Shown: positions 37,341 through 46,167, counted from the stretch's first letter. The stretch is 64,000 bases of DNA from Pseudovibrio brasiliensis (GCF_018282095.1 NZ_CP074130.1:1-64000), one strand, 5' to 3'. Notes: a model not told the origin generated them from the letters alone. Translations and numbers: made by a program.

Positions 37341-38579
37341 ATGATGGACAAATCGATGAAGCCATTTCTAACTCGTAAATTATTCACTCCCTTCGCATTT
37401 GCTTTGATCACTTGCGGCCTTGTTTTGTCATTCTGGCCCGAAACATACACAGTAGATCTGGTGCAGGCGAAAAAAGACCGGATTACAGTATCTGTTACTG
37501 AAAGCGGCCGGACACAGGTTAAGGATGTCTTTGTCGTCTCAACGCCTTATTCTGGCAGAGTGATGCGTGTGGATGTGATTCCAGGGGACAATGTTACCAT
37601 TAATGAAACGGTTGTCGTTCATATGCTCCCCATTCTGCCAGGGCAGCTTGACTCTAGAAGTCGCGAGCAAGCTTTGGCGACCATTGGGGCCGCAAAAGCT
37701 GCGGTTGATGTGGCGCGGGCAGAGCTGGACAAAGCGTGGTTAGATGTGGAGCTGAGTGAAAAAGAGTACGCCCGTCAGGAAAAGCTATCAGCGAGCGGCA
37801 CTGTAAGCCAGGTTGCGTTGGAGCGCGCCCTTCGTGAGGTCAGATTTGCTAAGGCCACCAAAGTGACTGCAGAAGCCGCGATTGTCATGCGGGAAGCTGA
37901 ATTGGCAAGCGCCAATGCCCAGTTGATTGATTTCGAGGCTTCTAGGGGCTCTGAGGCGAAAGCTGAGAGAGGGGGAGTTCCAATCTATGCACCCGCTTCA
38001 GGGCGCGTTCTGAAAGTTGTCCAGCAAAGTGAAGCGACCTTGCCTGCGGGCAGCCCAGTGGTTGAAATCGGTAATTTAGATGATCTGGAGATTGTCGTTG
38101 AACTGCTTTCCACTGATGCGGTCAACATAAAGCCCGGTGACCCTGTCAAAATATCCAGTTGGGGCGGGACAAAGCCCCTAAAAGGGGTTGTGGGGCGAAT
38201 TGAGCCCATGGCTTTTACAAAAGTCTCGTCGTTGGGCGTTGAGGAACAGCGGGTCAAGGTGATCGTGTGGTTTGACGATGACGAAAGATTCCGTCGTGGA
38301 CTTGGTCACGGATACAAGGTTGAAGCGGAAATTGTCACATGGGCAGACGATGAAGCGCTTGTCATTCCTTCTACGGCTTTGTTCAGATCACAAGGTGGTT
38401 GGGCTGTTTTTAGAATTGAAGGTGGTCGTGCACGGGTGCAAGCGGTCACCGTTGGTCAAAACAATGGTTTGCTTGCAAGTATTCTAAGTGGGATAAAACC
38501 GAATGATTTTGTGATCAAGTACCCGCCCAAGGAGATTAGAGAGGGGTCTTCGGTGCATGCGCGAAATCAGAACTCCTGA
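37341..38579 (+). CDS. HlyD/MacA-type membrane-fusion protein
   Basis: 412-residue periplasmic adaptor. One N-terminal membrane anchor (about 12-31) is followed by a first lipoyl half (SVTESGRTQVKDVFVVSTPYSG), a long alpha-hairpin coiled coil (about 110-200, rich in Ala, Glu and Lys) and a second lipoyl half (VPIYAPASGRVLKVVQ), then the beta-barrel domain. It should link the FtsX-type permease to an outer-membrane channel. The gene lies 17 bp after the ATPase gene. Confidence 0.88.
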   Translation: MMDKSMKPFLTRKLFTPFAFALITCGLVLSFWPETYTVDLVQAKKDRITVSVTESGRTQVKDVFVVSTPYSGRVMRVDVIPGDNVTINETVVVHMLPILPGQLDSRSREQALATIGAAKAAVDVARAELDKAWLDVELSEKEYARQEKLSASGTVSQVALERALREVRFAKATKVTAEAAIVMREAELASANAQLIDFEASRGSEAKAERGGVPIYAPASGRVLKVVQQSEATLPAGSPVVEIGNLDDLEIVVELLSTDAVNIKPGDPVKISSWGGTKPLKGVVGRIEPMAFTKVSSLGVEEQRVKVIVWFDDDERFRRGLGHGYKVEAEIVTWADDEALVIPSTALFRSQGGWAVFRIEGGRARVQAVTVGQNNGLLASILSGIKPNDFVIKYPPKEIREGSSVHARNQNS

Positions 38580-38608
38580 GTTGTTTCACCTCAAAGTGAT
38601 TAAAGCCC

Positions 38609-40972
38609 ATGACTGTGCTCAATAGAAAATTGCTGCGCGACCTTTACGGTATTAAAGGACAAGCTTGCGCAGTGCTGTTGGTTGTTGCGACAGGTGTTGC
38701 TTTGACTGTGCTTATGGGGGGGGTGTATCAGTCACTTCTGCAAGCACAAGCCACGTATTACGAGCAGAACAATTTTGCAGATATTTACGTGGAACTGTCG
38801 CGCGCGCCCAATGCTGAACTTGCGAAAGTCACTGATATAGAGGGGGTTTTTGAAGCTGAAAGCCGTATAGCTGGAAGTGCTCAGCTCTTGATTAACGGGC
38901 AGGCTTTGTCCATACGCACGCAAACCCTATCCTTACCAAAAGGGCAGCTTCCCAGAATTAATAGACCCGATCTGGTTGTGGGGCGCTTACCTGATCCGGC
39001 TCGGCCCAATGAAATTCTTCTGCTAGCCAGTTTTGCAAGTAAGCACGGCCTAAGCCCCGGCACTTCGATTTCTGCCATTATCAATGGCTCCTATCGCGAC
39101 TTGATGATTACCGGTCTCGCCCGCTCCCCCGAGTTCATCTACGCAATTCCTCCCAATTCCGTTGTGGCAGACAGCGCGTTGTTTGGGGTGATCTGGATGA
39201 ACCAGAGTGCTATGGAAGCCGTTTATGATTTGGACGGCGGTTTCAATCAGGTTCTGCTCACCAAAACCAAGCAGAGAGAAATCGGAGATATCCTGGCAAG
39301 GCTCGATACTGTGACCTCGGCCTTTGGTGGACGAGGGGCGCATAGTGCACTCCATCGAAACGCAACGCGGCTCGTGTCTTCTGAACTGACGGCAATGAAG
39401 GCCAGTGGACGCGTTGCGCCGGTCATTTTTCTGGGTGTTGCAACCTTTTTGCTTTATCTGGTTTTGGCGCGGATACTCGATGCAGAGAGAAGGCAAATCG
39501 GCATTCTTCGGGCAATGGGATTTAGCAATATTGCAGTCTTACGCCACTACATGAAACTGGTTTTTGTAATTGCGTGGGGCGGCTCTGTGCTCGGATGCTT
39601 GAGCGGTTTGCTAATGCAGCTTTTTATGCTTGGTAAATATCTGGAATACTTTAATTTTTCCCATATCGACTTTATTGTTGACGGAAATAGCATAGCCCTT
39701 GGTTTTATTGCGAGTACTTTGTCGGCTTGTGTGAGTGGAGCGCTTGCAATGAGCAAGCTTTCACAGCTGTCCGTCTCACAAACCATGCAGCCGCCAACAC
39801 CCCCTGTCTATGAAAGCCCGGGTGTGTTTAGGGGCTGGCTTTTAGTCCGGCTGGATCAGTCCGCAAAGATGATCTTCCGTCGATTACAGCGCGAGCCCAA
39901 ACGCTTATTGGGCTCTGTGCTTGGTATTGCTTTCGGAATGTCCTTGTCCGTAGCAGCGAACACCCTGCTGGTCAGTTTTCAAGAGACCTTGCGTGTTAAC
40001 TATGGCTTTATCGAGAGGTCGGATGTTACCGTATCATTCGTTGAGCCCCTGCCGTTGTCCGCTGTCAATGAACTACGCTCTCTCGATCATATTATTGATG
40101 TTGAACCGTTTTTGTTTGTGAACGCGGTTTTGACCAACGTGAACGCAAGCTACCGGCGTGGCCTGTTCGCCTTGGTCGATGATCCGCATTTAAAAAGAGC
40201 AGTTACCTCTGAACAGCAAGTCCTGTCCATTCCCGAAAATGGTGCAATTCTGGCGCAATCCCTTGCGTTCGGGCTGGGCGTTGATGTGGGTGATACAATA
40301 ACCGCGCAGATCAAGGAAGGTAGACAGCCGCAAGTGGATTTAACCGTTGTGGCTATTATGCAAAACTTGTTGGGGGCTCCAGCCTATGTGAATCTGAAGA
40401 ATTTGAATGAAATTATGCGATGGGATACCCGGGTCTCGGCAGTCAATATGAGGATTGATGAAAAGCACTCGAAAAAACTCTTCCAGATTTTGAACCAGAT
40501 GCCCAAAGTGGCGCAGGTTACGCTCAAATCTCAGGAGCGTAGGTCCTTTCAATCCATGATGGACAAGGGAACCGGAATGGTAAGATTCATTATTGTTGCC
40601 ATTGCAGGCATTATTACCATCTGCATAACCTACTGTTTTGGATTGATTGCATTTGCAGAGAGAAGACATGACCTTGCAACCCTGTATACTATGGGTTTCA
40701 CCAAGGCTGAACTTGATTTTGTTCTATTTGGCGAGGTTGCACTGGTTACGCTTATGGCGCTTCCAATCGGTTCCTTTGCTGGCTACTTTCTCTCTTTTCA
40801 TCTGGCTGCCAGTTTTAGTACAGACATCTATCAGGTTCCAGTCAGCTTCACCTCAAGCAGCTATGGTCTGGCAGCCCTGTCTGTCCTCATTTCTGCTTAC
40901 GCATCTTGCTGGTTGGTGCGTAGAAGAGCTCTCCGAGAGGACACCATCAAACTTTTAAAGTTTGATGGATAG
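38609..40972 (+). CDS. FtsX-family ABC exporter permease (two FtsX domains)
   Basis: 787 residues. It has an N-terminal membrane segment (about 17-40), a periplasmic domain, three membrane helices near 270-400, a second halfway helix near 440-460 and three more at the C-terminus (about 655-780), i.e. a duplicated FtsX arrangement as in DevC/MacB-like exporters. With the two upstream genes it forms a complete exporter. The substrate cannot be read from sequence. Confidence 0.88.
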   Translation: MTVLNRKLLRDLYGIKGQACAVLLVVATGVALTVLMGGVYQSLLQAQATYYEQNNFADIYVELSRAPNAELAKVTDIEGVFEAESRIAGSAQLLINGQALSIRTQTLSLPKGQLPRINRPDLVVGRLPDPARPNEILLLASFASKHGLSPGTSISAIINGSYRDLMITGLARSPEFIYAIPPNSVVADSALFGVIWMNQSAMEAVYDLDGGFNQVLLTKTKQREIGDILARLDTVTSAFGGRGAHSALHRNATRLVSSELTAMKASGRVAPVIFLGVATFLLYLVLARILDAERRQIGILRAMGFSNIAVLRHYMKLVFVIAWGGSVLGCLSGLLMQLFMLGKYLEYFNFSHIDFIVDGNSIALGFIASTLSACVSGALAMSKLSQLSVSQTMQPPTPPVYESPGVFRGWLLVRLDQSAKMIFRRLQREPKRLLGSVLGIAFGMSLSVAANTLLVSFQETLRVNYGFIERSDVTVSFVEPLPLSAVNELRSLDHIIDVEPFLFVNAVLTNVNASYRRGLFALVDDPHLKRAVTSEQQVLSIPENGAILAQSLAFGLGVDVGDTITAQIKEGRQPQVDLTVVAIMQNLLGAPAYVNLKNLNEIMRWDTRVSAVNMRIDEKHSKKLFQILNQMPKVAQVTLKSQERRSFQSMMDKGTGMVRFIIVAIAGIITICITYCFGLIAFAERRHDLATLYTMGFTKAELDFVLFGEVALVTLMALPIGSFAGYFLSFHLAASFSTDIYQVPVSFTSSSYGLAALSVLISAYASCWLVRRRALREDTIKLLKFDG

Positions 40973-41252
40973 GGATAGCCCAATGTTCCGAGTAGACTGG
41001 CCGGCCATAAAACGTGGCTTTTTTCTGACGGCAATCCCTATCTTGGCGATTTTGGTGTATTTCTCTTATAACTACGCCCGCTTTGGGTCGCCAACAGACA
41101 CCGGCTATAATTACATATTCCCCGATGAATTTTTAGCGCCTGGCGAAACGCGAACGTTTATCGAACAACGTGTGAGCGACCTGGGAATTCTTGCGAAGTC
41201 GAGATCCGGAGCTTGTCACTTCATAAAATGGAAAAGCTTGTCGCCTTTCTAA
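40965..41252 (+). pseudogene. Truncated membrane glycosyltransferase-like fragment
   Basis: A 95-codon frame overlapping the permease stop. The part RGFFLTAIPILAILVYFSYN followed by YARFGSPTDTGYNYIFPDEF resembles the region after the last helices of PMT/ArnT-type mannosyltransferases (NYxRFGSPxETGY). Sequence beyond about residue 70 loses this character, suggesting a recombination junction near 41200. Identity is tentative. Confidence 0.38.
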
Positions 41253-41261
41253 ATGAGGATT

Positions 41262-41294
41262 GAAAAAAGAAAAGGCGAGAGGAGCCCTCGCCTT
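41262..41294 (-). terminator. Terminator for the leftward GH16 gene
   Basis: AAGGCGAG (41272-41279) pairs with CTCGCCTT (41287-41294). On the minus strand the stem is followed by TTCTTTTTTC, a proper T-run, 80 bp past the GH16 stop. Confidence 0.75.
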
Positions 41295-41330
41295 CTTGTA
41301 ACCTGCGAAACGATTTGATCAAGTGGCCGG

Positions 41331-41366
41331 TGCTCAGCGGGATCTGCGAGATCCCACATCGCACTC
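41331..41366. repeat. Partial R-type leader copy (R0)
   Basis: CTCAGCGGGATCTGCGAGAT followed by CCCACATCG matches the first hairpin region of the R-type leaders (GGGATC paired with GATCCC). It lies directly after the GH16 stop codon and is a fragment without the rest of the leader. Confidence 0.55.
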
Positions 41367-41373
41367 ACTCCGT

Positions 41374-42168
41374 TCATAAGGTGACGTATGAAACAGATGC
41401 AGAAGCGACTTGAAAATTCCAGGTCTGTCCAGGCGCGTTTGAAGGCTGCAAATCGGCGTCATAGGCCCAGGTCCAGCCAGTTGCACTTGGAGCCCAGAAA
41501 TTAAGAGTAAGGCTCATGTCGGACTGCGGAGCTTGTGAGGATCTTCGAACTGTAACTCCATTGACTAGCCAGTTGATACCATTTGGTGACCAGATGATGT
41601 GCAGATCGATTGGATTACCGAATACTTGGGCAATGGTGTTTTGCTGAGCTTCACCTTGAGAGCTGTCATAAAAAACATTCGTGTTGATCTGGGGAGCAGG
41701 GTTGTTCCAGTATTTTGAGATCAGCTCAAAATCTATTTCATCTCTCTGATCTTCACTCTGATTGAGGAGGTTATAGGCAAACAAGGCGGCAACAGCACCT
41801 TTGGGCATCGAAGTTGGGCATATAACTCGTGCGTGGAAGGCCACTTTTGCATAGCTGCTCAATCCCCATTTTTCGATTGTACTGATCTGGGTGCCAAGTA
41901 ATGCCGAATGGTCAGGGGAGCGCGGGTCAAACGTACTCAGTCTGAGCTGAGCATGACCATTCTCAACAGGCGTGCAACCGATTTCCCCCTTAAAATCTGT
42001 TGGATTCCTCAGAGCCGTTCGTCCTAGAAATGAGGGGTTGTATCCTTTGTGCCATATTGGGCTTGTCCAGACAGACCGGTCCACGTCCGGACCATCGGCA
42101 AAAGCAATATTCTTCGTGATCCAAGGTCCAGGATCAATGGTTTCAAGTAAGTCACTTCTGGCATCCAT
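41374..42168 (-). CDS. Glycoside hydrolase family 16 protein
   Basis: Beta-glucanase/laminarinase-type jelly-roll enzyme. The catalytic strand is EIDFELISKY (nucleophile and acid/base Glu in ExDxxE), and Trp-rich loops (WSPNGINWLVNG, FWAPSATGWTWAYD) line the cleft. ATG 42168, with GAGG nine bases upstream, gives 264 residues. An alternative GTG at 42273 would add 35 residues that could act as a poor signal peptide. It stands alone and is followed by a terminator. The likely role is degradation of an algal or cell-wall beta-glucan. Confidence 0.8.
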   Translation of the reverse strand: MDARSDLLETIDPGPWITKNIAFADGPDVDRSVWTSPIWHKGYNPSFLGRTALRNPTDFKGEIGCTPVENGHAQLRLSTFDPRSPDHSALLGTQISTIEKWGLSSYAKVAFHARVICPTSMPKGAVAALFAYNLLNQSEDQRDEIDFELISKYWNNPAPQINTNVFYDSSQGEAQQNTIAQVFGNPIDLHIIWSPNGINWLVNGVTVRRSSQAPQSDMSLTLNFWAPSATGWTWAYDADLQPSNAPGQTWNFQVASASVSYVTL

Positions 42169-42299
42169 AATCTCATCCTCGGCATCTGTATGATTGATGA
42201 GATATCGTAGCGCGAGGGCATGACTGCTGCATTGGATCTTACAGGGCAGAGTTACGACCGCGTAAAGCAGCACAGTTAGTCAATAACTAAGTCCCCGCT

Positions 42300-42437
42300 C
42301 AGTTTGCTCAAGGCGACCTGCAAGCAGGCAGCGCGACCAGCTTCCTACGCTGCGCTTCGTGCAGCCGGTCCCCTTCGGTCGCCCTGACCTTGATCAAACT
42401 GACCGGCTCCAAATGACAAGGAAAGTGAAGGCGGACC
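42300..42437 (+). promoter_or_regulatory. Structured leader L3 (L-type repeat)
   Basis: Outer stem CAGTTTGCTCAAGG (42300-42313) with CCTTGATCAAACTG (42388-42401), 13 of 14 pairs. Inner stem GCGACC (42333-42338) with GGTCGC (42377-42382). Small hairpin CCTG-caag-CAGG (42317-42328). The 3' box TGACAAGGAAAGTGAAGGCG starts at 42414. The inner stem differs from L1 and L4 on both sides, so pairing is preserved. Confidence 0.78.
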
Positions 42438-42479
42438 TCACATTGAGGCTGCTCACTTACCAGGTCAGGAGAGCCGGAC

Positions 42480-42863
42480 ATGAGTGCAACGATCTTAACT
42501 TTTCCAACCAAACAGAACGCGATGAGCCGCAGGGATGTAATCTCATTTTCTGAAGCACTGGATGCTGCATGGGATGCTTCCTTGGAGGCAACGAATGTTT
42601 TTGTCGAAGAAAACGGCGACTACTTTTCTGAAGGTGGTGCTTATGTCGTGTTTGATGACCTCAACGCCCCATTTGTGCGCCTTTTGAAGGTCAAAGGAGT
42701 AGGAGAGGCTATGATCTGCGGAGGCTGGAAGGTGTCTCTTCTTTTAGGTCTGCCCTACAAGTCTAGCTGCGTTTATGAGGCAGGCTGCAATGCCTTTATT
42801 GAAGAGCTAAAGCTACGCAACATTTCAGCGCGAGTGGTCACTTATGAGGATGGTGAAGAGTGA
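42480..42863 (+). CDS. Hypothetical leading-region protein, paralogue of 44426 gene
   Basis: 127 residues of unknown function. Residues 50-122 align with the gene at 44426: GGAYVVFDD / GGAWVVIND, CGGWKVSL / EGGWRVPL, YEAGCNAFIEEL / YEAACRAFVEVL. The pair therefore belongs to one small orphan family, soluble and acidic. It is the cargo of leader L3, with CAGGAGAGCC just before the ATG. Confidence 0.68.
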   Translation: MSATILTFPTKQNAMSRRDVISFSEALDAAWDASLEATNVFVEENGDYFSEGGAYVVFDDLNAPFVRLLKVKGVGEAMICGGWKVSLLLGLPYKSSCVYEAGCNAFIEELKLRNISARVVTYEDGEE

Positions 42864-42911
42864 CCAAGACGTATCCCTTTACGCAACTTGGATTGTAGTG
42901 CTGCGGAGAGG

Positions 42912-42965
42912 ATTACAAACTTTGTTATTCCAACGCGGCACTAACATTACAAACTTCATTATACC
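42912..42965. repeat. Two 20-bp direct repeats
   Basis: ATTACAAACTTTGTTATTCC (42912-42931) and ATTACAAACTTCATTATACC (42946-42965) differ at 3 positions and are spaced 34 bp start to start. They lie between the 42480 gene and the HTH gene at 43095, a likely regulator-binding region. Confidence 0.6.
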
Positions 42966-43094
42966 GGAACATCCTGAGACTTATGTAAGCAACAAATAGC
43001 GCCCTGATTGTTGTTGTGATATTTACAACATGAGATTGAACATTGTTTTAAATATCAAAACATTTTTCGAGATGAGATTTTGGCATCCAAACAC

Positions 43095-43541
43095 ATGAAA
43101 ATAGACCCAGATATTATTGATCGAGCAGCCAGAGTGACCCGCAAAAAGCTTGGTTACACACCATCTGAGATTATAGAGGTTTTAGAAACCATACTCCCAA
43201 CGGTGGCAGATCGTCATGAGCTGCGTACAGCGTTAGAGGAGTATGAGAAGACTGCGCAATACAGGCCGATGACCGGCGAGCTCATCAGAGAAGCGCGAAA
43301 AAAATGCTTTTTCTTTACAGCTGAGCAGTTCGGGCCGCTGTTAGGGTTCAAAGACAGCGGTTCAATACGTTCAACTATGTCTAACTTGGAAAATGGCCGA
43401 ACTGAAGTCACAGAGATGGTTTCTCGACTTGCCAGAGCTTATTTAGCGGGCCACCGGCCCCCAGATTGGCCTCAAACCCCTAAACTGAAGAAACCAAGCG
43501 TGTTGGATAAAAAATCCTCATCAATAGGTGCCTTCTTCTGA
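43095..43541 (+). CDS. HTH-domain protein (XRE-like)
   Basis: 148 residues with a C-terminal Cro-like DNA-binding region (about 78-135: GELIREARKKCFFFTAEQFG... STMSNLENGRTEVTEMVSRLA). A helical N-terminal domain precedes it. ATG 43095 is preferred to TTG 43080. It may bind the nearby direct repeats. Another XRE gene follows. Confidence 0.65.
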   Translation: MKIDPDIIDRAARVTRKKLGYTPSEIIEVLETILPTVADRHELRTALEEYEKTAQYRPMTGELIREARKKCFFFTAEQFGPLLGFKDSGSIRSTMSNLENGRTEVTEMVSRLARAYLAGHRPPDWPQTPKLKKPSVLDKKSSSIGAFF

Positions 43542-43704
43542 AAATGAGTATGATTTTTCAACCGCAGACCAAAGAAGATAACTGCCAGTCTTACATATAG
43601 TTGCAGATAACATATATTGCATATAAACAACTTAAAATTGTTATCATGTCTTGCAATGCCCGCTGAGCGTCATCACAGCATGGCAGCTCAGTTCGAGGTT
43701 GATT

Positions 43705-44148
43705 TTGATCGAGAGCAGACGGGCAGACGTTATCGGTCGCCGCATCAAAGAACTTCGAGAAGAACGCAAGCTCACTCAACCTCAGATGGGTGAGCTGTTT
43801 AGCTTCTCTGTCTCCAGATTAAGCCAGTATGAGTGGGGTGACTTTACACCGCCGTTTGATCTGCTGATGCATTTTGCTGAATTTTTTAAGGTCAATCATG
43901 CTTGGATCATGGGTGTTCCGAACGCTCCTAAATACTTGCCTCCGGCCCAAGAGGTGATTGAAAAGTTCGAAACCTTAAGCCCGATTGTTGAAGCTCGTGC
44001 CTTTGCTTTTGGGATTTGCCTAACACAGGAAACACGAAGAAAAGCCGTTGGGTTTCTCATCGACAACTTTCCTGACATTCTCCAGACCTATGAAGACAAT
44101 CTTGATGTGATCGACAGTGCCGTTATCGTGAGTGGCGACCGTCCCTAG
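43705..44148 (+). CDS. XRE-family transcriptional regulator
   Basis: About 147 residues. An HTH occupies residues 8-65 (GRRIKELREERKLTQPQMGE, then SRLSQYEWGDFTPP). The start is uncertain: no in-frame ATG precedes the HTH, and TTG 43705 with GAGG six bases upstream is the best choice. An ATG at 43680 opens a different frame (MAAQFEVDFDREQ) that would need a frameshift to join, so a small 5' mutation is possible. The gene ends at a good terminator. Confidence 0.68.
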   Translation: MIESRRADVIGRRIKELREERKLTQPQMGELFSFSVSRLSQYEWGDFTPPFDLLMHFAEFFKVNHAWIMGVPNAPKYLPPAQEVIEKFETLSPIVEARAFAFGICLTQETRRKAVGFLIDNFPDILQTYEDNLDVIDSAVIVSGDRP

Positions 44149-44213
44149 CCGAAGTGCATTGTTAGCTATCCAGCTATCTCACCAGATTACCCCTTTCCTT
44201 TGTCATTAGCGGT

Positions 44214-44239
44214 AAGGCGCGCTTACGCGCCTTTCATGT
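44214..44239 (+). terminator. Terminator after the XRE gene
   Basis: AAGGCGCG-ctta-CGCGCCTT hairpin followed by TCATGTTT. It insulates the downstream leader L4. Confidence 0.7.
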
Positions 44240-44250
44240 TTGCTTTGGTC

Positions 44251-44409
44251 GTGCTGCGCCCGCCCAGGTCAAGGCAACCCGCAAGCGGGCAATCAGCCCA
44301 CCTTCATCCATTCGCTGCGCTCATTCCTTGCAGGCGGTTCCCTATCGGTCTGATTGGCCTGTGACCTCGGCTCCGGCTTTCCTTGTGACAAGGAAAATAG
44401 AAACGGACC
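44251..44409 (+). promoter_or_regulatory. Structured leader L4 (L-type repeat)
   Basis: Stems AGGTCA (44266-44271)/TGACCT (44362-44367), AATCAG (44291-44296)/CTGATT (44350-44355) and CCCGC (44278-44282)/GCGGG (44285-44289). The corresponding L1 stems are ATCCAG/CTGGAT and CCTGC/GCAGG, so both sides changed together. The box GTGACAAGGAAAATAGAAAC lies at 44386-44405. Confidence 0.8.
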
Positions 44410-44425
44410 TTAAAGGGAGCAGACG

Positions 44426-44818
44426 ATGCAAACACCTCAGACCCCATTCTCAAGCATTGAGGATTTGATCGAAGGCATGGACCTTCCGACTTTGCCGCCT
44501 GAGGGTTCTCCTGAGTGGATTTTGGACATGGCCTACGATGCGGCCACCAGTGCAGCTATCAAAGCGCATGGAGCTTGCAAAGATCAGGCCGACTGCGGCG
44601 GTGCATGGGTTGTCATCAATGATTGTCAGTCCGCGTTTGCTCGTTTCTTAAAGCAAAGCGAAACAGGCGACCGGCACTTTGAAGGGGGCTGGCGGGTGCC
44701 CCTTTGTCAGGGACTAAGAACGCAATCGCGCGTCATCTATGAGGCAGCGTGTCGTGCCTTTGTGGAGGTGCTGGAGCAACACGGCATCAAGGCATGGGTC
44801 TTCAATTACATCGATTAG
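44426..44818 (+). CDS. Hypothetical leading-region protein, paralogue of 42480 gene
   Basis: 130 residues, acidic, family shared with 42480-42863 (matching GGAWVVIND, GGWRVPL and YEAACRAFVEVL segments). It is the first gene after leader L4, with AGGGAG ten bases before the ATG, and is followed closely by two more small genes in the same direction. No function recognised; an establishment or anti-defence role is suggested only by position. Confidence 0.68.
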   Translation: MQTPQTPFSSIEDLIEGMDLPTLPPEGSPEWILDMAYDAATSAAIKAHGACKDQADCGGAWVVINDCQSAFARFLKQSETGDRHFEGGWRVPLCQGLRTQSRVIYEAACRAFVEVLEQHGIKAWVFNYID

Positions 44819-44866
44819 GCCCACGAACACTTTCTCATTCCCCTTTAACAGCAGGCAATCAAGTCT

Positions 44867-45196
44867 ATGACCTACAGACTTCCCAGCTTCAATGAGCGTG
44901 TTGACTACGCCCATCAAGCTTTGTTGCGCGGTGAAGATAGCCGCAAGTTCGACAACTGTTTTGAAATGTGGGACGGCGCTTTTGTGGTCGCAGCCCTCAT
45001 GCGGCGCAGCTTGAGCGATCCAGAGCTCAGGCAAGCCATCAAAAAAGACCTCTCGTCTGTTGGGCTAGCTCAATGGCAGCAAACCACTGCCAGCCTGGCT
45101 CACATCCCCACACACAAGCTTTCAGACAAGGCCGCAGCCCATCGGCGGCAAGTTGAGAAACGTCCGTACGGCTTCCAGCAGCCAAGCCTTTTCTAA
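44867..45196 (+). CDS. Hypothetical protein
   Basis: 109 residues with no recognised motif (begins MTYRLPSFNERVDYAHQALL). It lies 48 bp after the previous gene and 22 bp before the next, so it is probably the second gene of the L4-led unit. Confidence 0.58.
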   Translation: MTYRLPSFNERVDYAHQALLRGEDSRKFDNCFEMWDGAFVVAALMRRSLSDPELRQAIKKDLSSVGLAQWQQTTASLAHIPTHKLSDKAAAHRRQVEKRPYGFQQPSLF

Positions 45197-45218
45197 CTGA
45201 CAGACCCAGAGAAAACAC

Positions 45219-45770
45219 ATGTACAATTTCACTAAACCGACCTGTTCTGTAACCGCCATCACGTATCTGCTCGAACTGCAACGGCTGGGGCTAATGTTCC
45301 ACCCTGACGACAGTCCTCAAGGCTGCGATTTTGACAGAGAGCTTCCATCAATGATGCTAGAGGTGATGGATCAGTACATGGAAGCCACTCATCACTATCT
45401 TGAAGATCCAAGCGCGATTGTCTGTGAAATTGATAAGGCACCAGTACAGGCGCAAGAGCAGAAGGTGAGCCAGTCTGCGAATGTCTTATCTGTTCTTGAT
45501 CTTTCGACCGATCATCTGTCACCAGCAACGCTTGCAATACTCAGCGACAAGACGCCTGAGACCTTTCCGCTTTATGGTGGCAACCTTATGAATGGTTTGT
45601 TTATTTCAGCCTGCAAAGATTACGATCACAGCGGAAGAAAACTGCCCATTGATTTGCTTGCTTGCCTCATGGCTGCATGGGCAAACAACTGCTCTTACAT
45701 TCTCTTTGATAGTGATGGGCCGATTGATGAGCGATTGTGCACTTACTCTGACAGCATCCCAGACCAGTAA
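45219..45770 (+). CDS. Hypothetical protein
   Basis: 183-residue acidic protein of unknown function; third gene of the L4-led unit. No transmembrane segment or motif is visible. Confidence 0.58.
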   Translation: MYNFTKPTCSVTAITYLLELQRLGLMFHPDDSPQGCDFDRELPSMMLEVMDQYMEATHHYLEDPSAIVCEIDKAPVQAQEQKVSQSANVLSVLDLSTDHLSPATLAILSDKTPETFPLYGGNLMNGLFISACKDYDHSGRKLPIDLLACLMAAWANNCSYILFDSDGPIDERLCTYSDSIPDQ

Positions 45771-45841
45771 GCAAGTTCAAAAAAAACAAGGGAAGTTGCG
45801 AGTGAGGAGAAATCAATCTCCCCACTCACGATAGGTATCGA

Positions 45842-45952
45842 TTAACCGAAGAAATATCGAAACACAGCGGCGATAAAGATCACCGAGGTGAGTTCAACAC
45901 AAACTTCGACTTTACCGATCCTACTGGCTTCGAGAACAGAGCTAGCTTTCAT
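45842..45952 (-). CDS. Candidate 36-residue small membrane protein
   Basis: Leftward frame starting MKASSVLEASRIGKVEVC and ending in a hydrophobic segment (SVIFIAAVFRYFFG). A very strong ribosome-binding site (GAGAGGAAAGGAAGC) precedes the ATG by a few bases. Upstream on the minus strand are nested hairpins: GTGTGG...CCACAC enclosing ACCC-tat-GGGT (about 45974-46006), and GTCGGGA/TCCCGAC (about 46023-46058). A real small gene is likely; function unknown. Confidence 0.5.
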   Translation of the reverse strand: MKASSVLEASRIGKVEVCVELTSVIFIAAVFRYFFG

Positions 45953-45970
45953 AAAGCTTCCTTTCCTCTC

Positions 45971-46070
45971 AGAGTGTGTGGGGACCCATAGGGTAGCCGC
46001 CGCCACACGTCAGGCCAGCTTGTCGGGAATCATTTTTCCATAGTCTGGGCTCCCGACCGGCTGCGACTAT
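45971..46070 (-). promoter_or_regulatory. Hairpin-rich leader of the 36-residue gene
   Basis: On the minus strand two stable stem-loops precede the small gene: a CAGCCGGTCGGGA-type stem (two mismatches) and a GTGTGG/CCACAC stem with an inner ACCC/GGGT stem. It differs in sequence from the L and R leaders. Confidence 0.45.
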
Positions 46071-46167
46071 TCCGTGAACCTGCAACTCACAGTAGGGATT
46101 GCTAGTGAAAAATCAACTGGCAAAAACTGTACTAGAGTGTAAGAGCTGATGGTAAATACCAATACGG

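Noticed and set aside
42912-42965. CRISPR-like repeat pair
   Set aside because: Only two 20-bp repeats with a 14-bp gap and no cas genes; more likely regulator binding sites.
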